Positions 1-8,030 of a stretch of DNA of 64,000 bases are shown one piece after another. The notes under the pieces are model-generated. The model was not told the DNA's origin. It ran no database searches and saw only the letters and a program-made list of their open reading frames with translations. The stretch is taken from contig NZ_CP107968.1 in NCBI RefSeq assembly GCF_036084755.1, positions 4,712,001-4,776,000 on the forward strand, given 5' to 3'. Position 1 is the stretch's first letter. Each line of letters begins with the position of its first letter. The DNA comes from Streptomyces sp. NBC_00370. Its GTDB lineage: Bacteria > Actinomycetota > Actinomycetes > Streptomycetales > Streptomycetaceae. Position numbers and translations under genes: made by a program.

Positions 1-1
1 T

Positions 2-286
2 TTCGAGGTCGAACTGGCCCCGGACGTATGGGTGGACGGAACGGCGGCGATGCCCAGGCCCGACTACGCCTACATCACCCTCACCGATGTCTCCGCCGAC
101 GAAGCCGCCGTCTTCGCCGTATGGCTCCGCGACTCCTTCGTCCCCGCCCCGCACCTCGTACGCTTCGCCACCAGCCTGGCCATGGCCAACGGCGAAACCA
201 CCCCACGGCCACTGCCGACCACGGGCGCCACCGAGGAGATCACGGCCACACTGCGAAACCACCTGGACGCCGTCGACACGCCGTAG
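2..286 (+). CDS. Hypothetical protein, C-terminal part
   Basis: The reading frame is open from the first bases of the window and ends with TAG at 284-286, so only the last 94 residues or so are visible and the true start lies outside. The peptide is a mix of acidic and hydrophobic residues with no motif I recognise. A methionine 10 codons in could be a start, but the frame and codon use upstream look equally coding. The gene converges on the gyrB-like pseudogene, whose stop codon lies 20 bases away. Function unknown. Confidence 0.5.
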   Translation, partial: FEVELAPDVWVDGTAAMPRPDYAYITLTDVSADEAAVFAVWLRDSFVPAPHLVRFATSLAMANGETTPRPLPTTGATEEITATLRNHLDAVDTP

Positions 287-305
287 CCGGGGCCAGGCTG
301 GCGCG

Positions 306-1427
306 TTACCCGAGCGTGGCGCCGATGACGGCTACGGCCTGCTCCGGGTGTCTCTCCATCCATCCGCCCAAATGCTCCCGAACGGCCTCGCTGACGCTGG
401 TGCGTACCGCGGCGTTGCCCAGCACACCGCGCGTGGCGCCCTCGAACTCCGGATGGTCCAGCTTCACCGACACGACCGCCGTCAGTCCCTCACTGATCCG
501 GTCGGGGCTGAGATCGAGGTCCGTCGCCGTCAGCAGTTGCCGCTTCCGCGCATAGGCGTTGACCGCGCGCTACCCCGTCGCGGAAGCCCGCCAGGTTGTA
601 TACCGCCGCCGTGAGTCGGCCGACTGTTGGCGAAGGTGCGGATCCGCTCCTCGCGAGAGACGCACCACCTCAGGGCCACCTCCGCCGTCCCCGCCATCCG
701 CTGATCCTCACAGGTGAATGTGACGACGCCCGGGTGGAGGGGCGTCCTCGCCGAGGCGTCAAGAAAGGCGACGAAGTCGCGCGCCGTGCCCAGGAATTGC
801 ACGGAACGGGGCTCGTCCGGAGGACGGGCGTCGGTCAGAGAGATGGCCAAGCCCGCGTTCAGAAGGGCCAGTTCCCTGGAGCGTTCCGCCGGCACGGCGA
901 ACGAGCACTCCACGGTGTCGAATATGGCGGAGTCGAGCCAGAAGGTGACGGTCGTCCCGCTACCGGATGCCGGCCGTACGGCGGTGGGCGGGGCGACGGC
1001 AACGCCGCGTTCGTATTCCTGAATCCAACGGACACCGTCGCGTCGTACCTCGGCCACCAGGCGGCTCGACAGGGCATTGGCGATGCAGGGCGCGGTGCCG
1101 GCCAGTCCGCACGACCGCGACGTTGCGACCGGCGTGCCATGCCCCGACAGGCATGCAGGTCAGGAGAGCTTCGAGATCGGTGGAACCATCCGTGTCCACA
1201 TTGTCAGCCACCCGCACGCCGCCGTCGGGCATGAGGGCAACATCGACGGAACTGGCGCGGCCGGCCAGTACCTCGTTGGCGGCTCGGCCCAGCACATAGA
1301 ACACCGCCTCGTGCAGGCCACGTTCGCCAACCGAGCCGACGTACATCCTGGGCCGCTGCCGAATGGTCTCCGCCCCGTACAGCACCGTGATGCGGGCGGC
1401 CTCGTACGTGTTGGCGTTCTCGCTCAT
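306..1427 (-). pseudogene. GyrB-like ATPase, frameshifted remnant
   Basis: The conceptual protein starts at the ATG at 1427, preceded by a strong GGGGGAG ribosome site. It begins like the GyrB N-terminus, with ITVLYGAETIRQRPRMYVGS and then VRVADNVDTDG, and continues through segments typical of the GyrB ATPase and transducer region (SRPTHGGG, then TDLDLSPDRISEGLTAVVSV). These pieces lie in different frames. The first break is near 1100-1130 and there are further breaks near 560-620, so no full-length product can be made. The last intact segment ends at TAA (306-308). The size, about 370 codons, matches short stand-alone GyrB-like proteins found in Streptomyces rather than full gyrase B. It is most likely a dead accessory gene. 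Sequencing errors could explain single breaks but not all of them. Confidence 0.8.
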
Positions 1428-1690
1428 GAACTCCCCCTGACCGTGTCCAACAGGGTTGCCCCGCCTAGGTAAGTTTCCAGAAAGGTGCAGTTCAGAGCCC
1501 ATGTGACGAAGGCATGAGTGGGCGGGTGCATGCTTGCCCGGATACAGCTGACAGAGTTGTCGAGGCAGCCTCGCAAGTCACGGCCGGACCCGGCCCGAGG
1601 GCGCTTACGGCACCTTCCCGGCGGACCCAAGGTGCTTGATTTCAGGGCGGCATACGGAGAGACGCCAGGCCACCCCTTCTTGCGCTGTGA

Positions 1691-2179
1691 CTGATCGCTG
1701 TTCTCCCGGAGGCATCAGAGGCCGTCCTCCCATTGCCGGACATCTGCGAGTCAGCGCTCCTCCTTCGCCAGAAGGGCCGCGACGCCCACAAGCTGGCTGC
1801 CCGCGAATTGTGGACCGAGTCCGACCTCGTCTTCACCACCCGATACGGCACCCCGGTCGAGCTCCGCAACTTCAACCGCCGCTTCGCCTTTCGTTGCGAG
1901 CAGGTCGGCGTCCGCCTGATCCGCGTCCACGACACCCGCCACACCTGCGGCTCCTTGCTCGCGGCCTTGGACGTCCACCCACGTGTCGCGATGCAAATCC
2001 TCCGCCACACCCAGATCGCCGTAACGATGGAGGTCTACACCCACGTCCCCTTGGAGGAGACGCGCAAGGCCCTCCGCAAGCTCGGCACGAGCCTGGGTGC
2101 CGGCCGAGTGGACTGGTCGGCTTCATCTCATGAGAGTGGTAGTTCCGAACCGGCGGAAAGCGACGAAAGGCGGCGGTGA
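1691..2179 (+). pseudogene. Tyrosine integrase, C-terminal fragment
   Basis: An open frame begins directly after a stop at 1688-1690 and encodes the catalytic half of a phage/ICE-type tyrosine recombinase. The motif VHDTRHTCGSLL supplies the catalytic Arg and His, ILRHTQIAVTMEVYTHV supplies the second His-x-x-type box and the nucleophilic Tyr, and a basic tail follows. The N-terminal arm-binding and core-binding domains and the first catalytic Arg region are absent, and no good start codon exists apart from a TTG at 1733. Intact relatives in Streptomyces integrative elements are about 370-460 residues, whereas about 160 remain here. It lies 4.4 kb outside the tRNA-Pro repeat at 6612, so it may come from a second, older element. 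Confidence 0.85.
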
Positions 2180-2239
2180 AAGAAGGGGTAGTCTGGTGAC
2201 TTAAAATACCGTCGCCCTTTTGCTTGAGCCTTGCGATCA

Positions 2240-2285
2240 ACCACCGCATGAACTTGGGAGTCAATCTCATGGTTCATGCGGTGGT
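2240..2285. repeat. 14-bp perfect inverted repeat
   Basis: Arms at 2240-2253 and 2272-2285 are exact reverse complements (ACCACCGCATGAAC and its partner), separated by 18 bases. It lies between the integrase fragment and the HEPN gene, which converge here. It lacks the GC-rich stem and T-run of a typical terminator, and its moderate GC and long loop would also fit a protein-binding site or element end. Either role is inferred. Confidence 0.6.
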
Positions 2286-2338
2286 ACGGGTTCTTGTAAC
2301 GGACTTGGAAGGCGATGCTCGGCTCAGCAGCGGCTGCC

Positions 2339-3916
2339 TTAACGCTGGTTAGGGATAGAGATCAAGCCGTCGCCTCCCTCGGGAGCCTGGCTATCGAGAA
2401 GGTCAACGAGGTAGAGATAGGCCGCCCTAACGACCCAAAGCGCTGAGATGGTCGCCTTCTCTAGTTCCGTAATATCGACGGAGCTGAAGGTTTCCTTGGT
2501 CGGACCGGTGGGGCGTCCAAATGTTGCATGCACGAGTCGATGGGTCCCCGCGTTACGCAACAACTTCGCATCCGAATACATTCCATTTTCTATGTCGATG
2601 GCCAGTTCGGCGAGGGCTAGTATCGGTCGGCGGCCGGCGTCACCTGCAGTTAGGGAAGGACGAATATCGCTGCTTTTGGAGTCCATCCAGTACTTGGTGA
2701 ATCCGACCTTCGCTGGATTCATCCCAGATTTGAAGTGTTCATTAGCGGTAACGGCAATCTTGTCGAGGACGTCAAGGGCGGAGCGCTGTGCCAGCAGGAG
2801 CATTGCTGTTCCCTCGCCGTAGAAGCCACCGTCGAGCGTGTCGGTGTAGACCCCGCTGTCATCCGGATGCTGGAGGAGTTCCGACTCGTTGATCATGGTG
2901 ACGCCGCGGAAGGCGAGTCGACGCGCCACTAGGAATTCGGCCTTGAGGACGTTGAAGGCCGCGAAAATATTTGGAACTGACGCATCTGTGGAATCTGCAG
3001 CCACTGCAGAAACGGATGCGGAATCCCAGCGCTCGCCGTCGGAGCCGAGCCCTTCAACCACCTCCACAAGAGCTAGACGATGCTTGACGATCCATTGCTG
3101 ATACGGGTCGAGCGTGTTACCGGTGTGGGAGAGGTGCCCTTCGGTATCTGCGAGTTCCAACGAGCGCCATCGTTCTGCAGCTCCGACACCTGCGATCTCG
3201 ACCGTCTGTTCGTCCAGCACCTGCGCCAGAAGCACGTACCGGTTATAAACGGCTGCGAGGTGTCCTTGCTGGCCAGTGCCAATCATGAGCCTACGACGCA
3301 ACAGCTCCGCGATGTTGCCAGCAGCATTCCCATTGCTCGGATCGGCAAGTAGTGAGTCAGTGTATGCGGCGTACGATTCCACCCAACGTCCTGATTCATC
3401 GAGGACGTTTCCGAGATTGCACAGTGCCCGCGACCGAGCTGGAGGTGGAACTGCAGCGTCATTCCCGACCGAGCTGAGAAGGGTACGTGCAACCCGAAGG
3501 TCTTCAGTGTTCTTGAGGCGGAACTCAGGATCAGAGACTTGAGAGAAGTGGCCGCATGTGTCGGTTGCTTCCTCTATTTGGTATCTCTCCAGAATCCCAT
3601 TGGCGTAGTTGTATCGCCCCTGCTGACGTAGTTTCCAAGGGAGAGCCTCGTCGTCGATCAGTTGTGCCGCCCACTTGACACCGGTCTTGAGCCCTTCCAC
3701 GTCGTGAGCATCTGCAGCGATGTTGATCATCACGGACGACAACATCAAACGAAGCAGAGCCCGTGGTATTCCGTCTTGTGTACTCTCGTCGACTGCTCTG
3801 TCCAGGCGGATAAGCGACCGCATTGCCTCTTCGCGATCGGCTTCGGTACAGTCGTTCAGTCTGATGATTTTTTCGCTGAGTGCATCGAAGACTGCAGATA
3901 CTTCGACCTCATCCAT
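2339..3916 (-). CDS. LA2681-like HEPN-domain protein with helical repeats
   Basis: 525 residues. The N-terminal two thirds are TPR-like alpha-helical repeats (for example ARSRALCNLGNVLDESGRWV). The C-terminal region carries the HEPN signature Arg-x4-His as RNAGTHR at residues 454-460, preceded by the family segment MNPAKVGFTKYWMDS. This arrangement matches the LA2681-like HEPN family. HEPN domains of this type are generally metal-independent RNases that act in toxin-antitoxin, abortive-infection and other conflict systems. The start ATG at 3916 has AGGA eight bases upstream. Base composition is clearly lower in GC than neighbouring genes, which suggests separate acquisition. The two-gene motif-sharing unit lies 378 bases upstream on the same strand and may belong to the same defence locus. 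RNase activity and any target are inferred from the family. Confidence 0.8.
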   Translation of the reverse strand: MDEVEVSAVFDALSEKIIRLNDCTEADREEAMRSLIRLDRAVDESTQDGIPRALLRLMLSSVMINIAADAHDVEGLKTGVKWAAQLIDDEALPWKLRQQGRYNYANGILERYQIEEATDTCGHFSQVSDPEFRLKNTEDLRVARTLLSSVGNDAAVPPPARSRALCNLGNVLDESGRWVESYAAYTDSLLADPSNGNAAGNIAELLRRRLMIGTGQQGHLAAVYNRYVLLAQVLDEQTVEIAGVGAAERWRSLELADTEGHLSHTGNTLDPYQQWIVKHRLALVEVVEGLGSDGERWDSASVSAVAADSTDASVPNIFAAFNVLKAEFLVARRLAFRGVTMINESELLQHPDDSGVYTDTLDGGFYGEGTAMLLLAQRSALDVLDKIAVTANEHFKSGMNPAKVGFTKYWMDSKSSDIRPSLTAGDAGRRPILALAELAIDIENGMYSDAKLLRNAGTHRLVHATFGRPTGPTKETFSSVDITELEKATISALWVVRAAYLYLVDLLDSQAPEGGDGLISIPNQR

Positions 3917-4294
3917 GTGCCAGTCCTGTTCATCCGAGTCTGCCTTGGCGCCACGGGTCGCTGGCCGAAGTGACGGGGAGCTTAACAGTCAAGTCGCCGC
4001 GAGCACCAGCTTTTCCGCTGCTTGGGTGGACTGCCTCCGCTTTCGTACTTCCGACGTAGATGGTCGGTACCCGGTACGTCTTCCGAGAATCAACCAATGC
4101 CGCAGGTCAGCCTCGCCATCATGTTTGAGTTGCCCACTGGCTGTACGCCGAGTCCAGAGCCTCCTTCCCCGCGATCAACCGGTCGAGGTCCCTATTGAGA
4201 AAGCCCGAGGCTATCGGCATCGGCGACTTGGTCAGAGAATGCATCGGTGTCGGCCTGGACATAGGTGGCTGAGCGGCTTGTGGGGAGATCCTTA
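3917..4294. other. Gap without a convincing gene
   Basis: Reading frames on both strands are short and have no recognisable motif or good ribosome site. The stretch presumably holds the promoter and leader of the HEPN gene and the 3' end of the two-gene unit. I see no strong terminator hairpin. Confidence 0.4.
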
Positions 4295-4690
4295 TTAAGC
4301 AGGCAGGAGGGCCGCAACTGCCGAGTGGACGGCTTCGGCGGCGGTGACGACGCTGGGTATCGCGGCACATGTGGTGGTCAGTGTCTCGAGCATGAAGCGC
4401 AGTGCACCTGGGTCGCTGTCGGGAGCCGCGAGACGCGGGCTGATAGCGTCCAAGGCGCGTAGGGCTTGTTCGGCTTCGGGGTGCTGGAGGCGGAGAGCTT
4501 CGAGGCGTTGGCGTAGATCGGTGATGCTGTCTTGGGCGTGGTCCACTGCGCCGGGAGCGATGTGATTGGTCTGTGAGGCGTTCGAGGAAAAGGCTGCGGC
4601 CTGTACGGGGCCGTTGATCGAGCCGCTGTTGATGATGCCGAAGTTGGCGCCGTTGGGGTTGGGGTCCGGATGGTTGCGGCCGAGGGGCAT
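4295..4690 (-). CDS. Small helical protein with N-terminal shared assembly motif
   Basis: 131 residues. I chose the ATG at 4690 because AGGAG lies six bases upstream; a longer frame reaching 5068 only overlaps the upstream gene. Residues 16-36 read NFGIINSGSINGPVQAAAF followed by Ser-Ser. This nearly repeats the C-terminus of the protein encoded immediately upstream (NFGVMNGGTMNGAVQSAPFS). The rest (about residues 48-131) is Leu/Ala-rich and predicted helical, ending in a hydrophobic stretch (VVTAAEAVHSAVAALLPA). The gap to the upstream gene is 8 bases, so the pair is surely co-transcribed. A glycine-, asparagine- and glutamine-containing motif shared between neighbours is the hallmark of bacterial amyloid signalling pairs. 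I infer a partner or effector role but recognise no known family. Confidence 0.7.
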   Translation of the reverse strand: MPLGRNHPDPNPNGANFGIINSGSINGPVQAAAFSSNASQTNHIAPGAVDHAQDSITDLRQRLEALRLQHPEAEQALRALDAISPRLAAPDSDPGALRFMLETLTTTCAAIPSVVTAAEAVHSAVAALLPA

Positions 4691-4698
4691 GGCGACTC

Positions 4699-6321
4699 CT
4701 AACTCATCTGAGCGTCGTTGGAGAAGGGTGCTGACTGAACGGCGCCGTTCATGGTGCCGCCGTTCATGACGCCGAAGTTGTATATCGCGGTGGCTTGTTG
4801 CGCGTAGGCGGCGATGTCGACGTTGTGGTCGCGGAGGAATATCTCGGTGGAGTCGAAGACACGGCGCTGCATCATCTGGACGTAGTAGCGGGCATCGTCG
4901 TTCGTGTGCATGTCCTCGATCCGGCGCAGGCTGTAGACCTCCCGCAGGCTGACCGGCCCGGGATCTTCGCCGAGTTCGGGGACTGGTCGGGAAGTGCGGC
5001 CGCGGAACAGCCGGTTGATTCCTACGACGATGTCCCCGACGGCGTTCAGGCCGGCTCGGCTCAGCCACCGGGACGTCAGCGGTGCGGTGGCGCTCAGCCC
5101 GTCGACAGCAGGGTTGAGTGGCGCCATGATGTGCGGCCGGACGGTGACGCGTAGGAAGCCGCCGGCGTAGGCGAAGTGGACCAGGACAGATGCGACCAGC
5201 TCGCCGTTCCAGTCGGTGATCCGAGCCCAGACGTAGCGACGGGCGGTGTCGGTGCCCGGCAGGCTGCTGACTTTGTCGTTCGCCGCGAGGGATGCCAGTC
5301 CGCGCCAGGCGTCGTCATCCAGCCTTGCCCAGCGATCTCGAGAGATGCCGGCTATGCCGATGACGTCGATGAGGAGCTTCGGGTGGAGGCGGTCATGTGT
5401 GGGTGCGGGGTCGGACAGCCGCTTGATGATGTAGGCGTGCAGGTCGGTGTCCCGGAAGTGCTTCATCGGCTTGCGCGCGCTGGTCCGCTTGCCGTGCTGC
5501 GAGAGTGCAGCGAGGACTGCTGCGGCGACGTCCTCGTTCTTCGACCCGGTCTTCGGCCTTGGGACGAACGGGGTAGCGGGCTCGTCGTCATCCTGGCTCT
5601 CGGGCGCGGACTCGACGTCGATGCCGATCACCGCCTCCTGCCACGCAGTCAGGCCGGCGCCCAGGAATCGGTCGCGCGGCCCGCCACGGCCCGCCTCGCG
5701 TACATAGGGGAGGGCGGGACTCTGTGAGTCGGATGGCGCGGTGGGCAGGCCGCCGGAGAGGAGCGCGTTGGACCGTTGCTGGGCGGCGTACCTGTCTGCC
5801 AGGTAGACGAGCCAGCAGCCGATCAGCGCGAGGATGGCGGCCGTCCCGCTCGGAAGCCAGCCCATGATCGCTAAGCCGAAGGAACCGAGCACCACCGCGG
5901 CCAGGGTGGCGGTACGCCTTCGCACCTGTCGGATGGCCATGTCACAGACCCGCAGGACGGGTCCTTGATCGAAGGCGTGCGTCGGTACCCGACGGGCCTG
6001 TGAGGTGATCCGCTTCCGTACCCACATCGCGTAGTCCGGCCCGAGCACTACCGACGGCGCCGCAGGTTCGCTCTCTGGCGACGAGGCTTTCGGCGCAGCC
6101 ACGGGTTTCAAGTGCAGGCGCTTCCGCACCCAAGCGATCAGCTGTGCACGTAACGCGAGCACCCAGCTCCGGACGTTCGCCAGCCGATCAGGCCGCACGT
6201 ACGCCGCTGCGCATAACTGCCTGGTGATGCGTCCTGTGTACTCATCGGACTGTCCCTCGGTCGCCGGGCCGATCGGCACAGCAGGTACTGCGAAGATCGA
6301 GGATTTTTCGGTCGTGGACAT
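4699..6321 (-). CDS. Membrane protein with C-terminal shared assembly motif
   Basis: 540 residues. The N-terminal 130 residues are basic and Pro-rich. Two membrane segments follow (about 138-154 and 158-176), then an acidic linker and a soluble domain of about 300 residues (from HFRDTDLHAYIIKRLS onward) that I do not recognise. The last 27 residues, from YNFGVMNGG to the end, carry the motif repeated at the N-terminus of the next protein. A G-rich run precedes the ATG at 6321. The layout (membrane anchor, unknown domain, terminal motif) resembles sensor or effector proteins that recruit a partner by motif-templated assembly, but no NACHT/NB-ARC or nuclease domain is visible. Function is inferred from the motif and gene pairing only. 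Confidence 0.7.
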   Translation of the reverse strand: MSTTEKSSIFAVPAVPIGPATEGQSDEYTGRITRQLCAAAYVRPDRLANVRSWVLALRAQLIAWVRKRLHLKPVAAPKASSPESEPAAPSVVLGPDYAMWVRKRITSQARRVPTHAFDQGPVLRVCDMAIRQVRRRTATLAAVVLGSFGLAIMGWLPSGTAAILALIGCWLVYLADRYAAQQRSNALLSGGLPTAPSDSQSPALPYVREAGRGGPRDRFLGAGLTAWQEAVIGIDVESAPESQDDDEPATPFVPRPKTGSKNEDVAAAVLAALSQHGKRTSARKPMKHFRDTDLHAYIIKRLSDPAPTHDRLHPKLLIDVIGIAGISRDRWARLDDDAWRGLASLAANDKVSSLPGTDTARRYVWARITDWNGELVASVLVHFAYAGGFLRVTVRPHIMAPLNPAVDGLSATAPLTSRWLSRAGLNAVGDIVVGINRLFRGRTSRPVPELGEDPGPVSLREVYSLRRIEDMHTNDDARYYVQMMQRRVFDSTEIFLRDHNVDIAAYAQQATAIYNFGVMNGGTMNGAVQSAPFSNDAQMS

Positions 6322-6571
6322 TGCCCCCCCGGGCGCTCGTTCCCGTCACCAAGCCAACGAGGATGCCGATCCTCCTCGTGCCTGGCCTGCCTCGCTACTG
6401 AAACCCAGGAACAAGTCCGGCACCGGGCGCTTCGAGGAGGAAACTGACTGAAAGCAGCCAGACCGGTGCCTTGCATCGGCGCGGGTAAGCCGGACCCCGG
6501 GAGCCGAACAAGATATAGCGCGGAGCGCTAACCAGCACGATTGCTGTACTTCGCTGCTGTACGGGTACGCC

Positions 6572-6604
6572 AGAGGCCCTGCAGGATGATCCTGCAGGGC
6601 CTCT
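6572..6604. terminator. 15-bp stem hairpin beside the tRNA repeat
   Basis: Perfect arms at 6572-6586 and 6590-6604 with a 3-base TGA loop, GC-rich (AGAGGCCCTGCAGGA). It lies 7 bases beyond the partial tRNA-Pro copy, in the position expected for the native terminator downstream of the tRNA gene before the island inserted. The following bases CTCTGACCTGG resemble those beside the intact tRNA at 41420-41430. Confidence 0.75.
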
Positions 6605-6611
6605 GACCTGG

Positions 6612-6654
6612 GTCGGGGTGGCGGGATTTGAACCCACGACCTCTTCGTCCCGAA
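6612..6654. repeat. att site: 43-bp copy of the tRNA-Pro 3' half
   Basis: This stretch is identical to 41442-41484. Read on the minus strand, it starts at the first base of the anticodon loop (TTCGGGACGAAG) and runs through the T arm to the acceptor 3' end. The upstream half of the tRNA is missing: homology stops abruptly at 6655, so this is not a functional tRNA. A repeat bounded by the anticodon loop and the tRNA 3' end is the usual identity segment used by tyrosine integrases. pSAM2-type elements are known to use tRNA-Pro in Streptomyces. Confidence 0.92.
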
Positions 6655-7092
6655 TGAGGTTCGATCAAGAACGACACCGAGCAGTTTAGTGTTTTGCCTG
6701 CTCAGGAGGTTGGATTGGAGTGGTCTCGGGCTGTCTGGACGAGGCTTCGGGAGCGGGCTGGCTCCCAGCGGGCAGCGCCTGTTGTCGAGCTTGCGCATCA
6801 GGTCGGTGACCAGCGCGTGATCGCGAGCAGCGTCGGAACACCCGGACGAATCCCGCAGGATCCGGGGCGTACTGGAGCCGTGTGTTCCGTTCTGCTTCCC
6901 GGAGCGCGAACACGCGCTCGGCTCTGCCGTACAGTCCCGGCCGCGCGGGAAGATCTTCAGCGGGATGACAGGGAGATTGCTGAACGACTCTCGGCAGACC
7001 ACCTAGAAGTCATGGTCCGGCAGCCTCCCCAACTCAAAAGAGCCCATGCCAGATTCGCCCCGTGAATGCCGCCGCCGACCTCGGTTCTCCGG
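6655..7092. other. Island left end, no convincing gene
   Basis: Directly inside the left att copy, where an integrase or excisionase would be expected, I find only short frames. One minus-strand frame (about 6686-6960) encodes LYGRAERVFALREAERNTR and a basic tail. It looks protein-like but has no good start and no family I can name, and may be a remnant. Confidence 0.35.
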
Positions 7093-7803
7093 CTACTCCA
7101 GCACGGAGAGGAGTCCGCCCCACTTGCCCATATCTGGGGCGGGGAGCCCCCAGTCAAGGTACGGGCACCCGTCGCCGCCGCACGTGCCCCCGAGGAGAGG
7201 TTGGACTCCGGCGGCAACGAGCTCGGCCGCCAAGCCCTGGGGCGGGAGCAGGGCCATAGGGGGCCCGGCGAGCTCCGCACGTTCCAAGACAAGCCGGTCA
7301 CGGGTGAGGAAAACGTGAGCGCCAACGGCCTGAGCCTCAAGTACCAAGTCGCGGTCAGCGCCATCAGGAAGGCCGGTCACTTCACCGACGGGAGTGGGCG
7401 ACGGTCCGTGCGACGGCGCAGGCACAGACCAGTTTCCCACCTGGAATGCCAAGCTGTCCGCTAACGCGTTGATCGACGGAAGCCGCTGTTCCAGGAAGCG
7501 CTCGGTGACCTTCTTGGCGTCGGTCTTCGAGCGGGGGGTTACCACGAATCGAATATCGCGCAACAGCCAAAGGTTGAGAAGGTCCGCGAGGCCGTACAGC
7601 TCGTTGGTGTAGGCGATGTCCGCCGCAACTCGATCGGGCAGCGACTCATCGTTCATGACCGCGGCCCCATGCTGCTGGAGGTCGATCAGGACGTTCGAGT
7701 CGACGGCGACGACCAACGGACCGTGGTAGCCGGGTGGCAGCAGCCCCGGAAGGACGTGATGGCAGAAGCCCAGCCCGCCATCCTCGGTGACTTCGTGGAG
7801 CAC
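7093..7803 (-). CDS. PIN-domain protein
   Basis: 236 residues. The first acidic motif of PIN nucleases appears as VVAVDSNVLIDL (about residues 30-41). A central conserved Asp region reads GADRDLVLEAQA, and the last motif is HVFLTRDRLVLE. PIN domains are Mg2+-dependent RNases, often toxins or defence nucleases. The C-terminal region carries CGGDGCPYLDWG, not part of a standard PIN fold. The start is uncertain: the GTG at 7803 gives the longest frame but no clear ribosome site, and a later start before VVAVDS is possible. It is divergent from the Mza-like operon, with 227 bases between coding starts. No antitoxin gene is visible next to it, so a toxin role is only one option. Confidence 0.75.
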   Translation of the reverse strand: MLHEVTEDGGLGFCHHVLPGLLPPGYHGPLVVAVDSNVLIDLQQHGAAVMNDESLPDRVAADIAYTNELYGLADLLNLWLLRDIRFVVTPRSKTDAKKVTERFLEQRLPSINALADSLAFQVGNWSVPAPSHGPSPTPVGEVTGLPDGADRDLVLEAQAVGAHVFLTRDRLVLERAELAGPPMALLPPQGLAAELVAAGVQPLLGGTCGGDGCPYLDWGLPAPDMGKWGGLLSVLE

Positions 7804-8030
7804 CGCCGCAGACTACGCCGGTGCGGGAAAGCGATGTAGACCAGCCGAGGCACCGACCTTGCTGGCCAGGCTCAACTACCATCCTGCATAGGTGGGGATT
7901 TGGCCCGGGGGATGAGAACAGAGCTACTTGCGAGACGTCCAGAGGAACGTCTCGGTTCTCAGCTCCGTGGATCGCTCGGACACCACGCGTCGGCAAGGGG
8001 TTGCAACGGGGAGCAGGGCTGGAACTGGGC

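Noticed and set aside
4295..5068. Longer 257-codon version of the small motif-sharing protein
   Set aside because: The extra N-terminus overlaps the upstream gene, is Arg-rich and low-complexity; the ATG at 4690 has AGGAG in the right place.
6612..6684. Second tRNA-Pro gene
   Set aside because: Only the 3' half is present; homology ends in the anticodon loop, so it is an att copy and not a tRNA.
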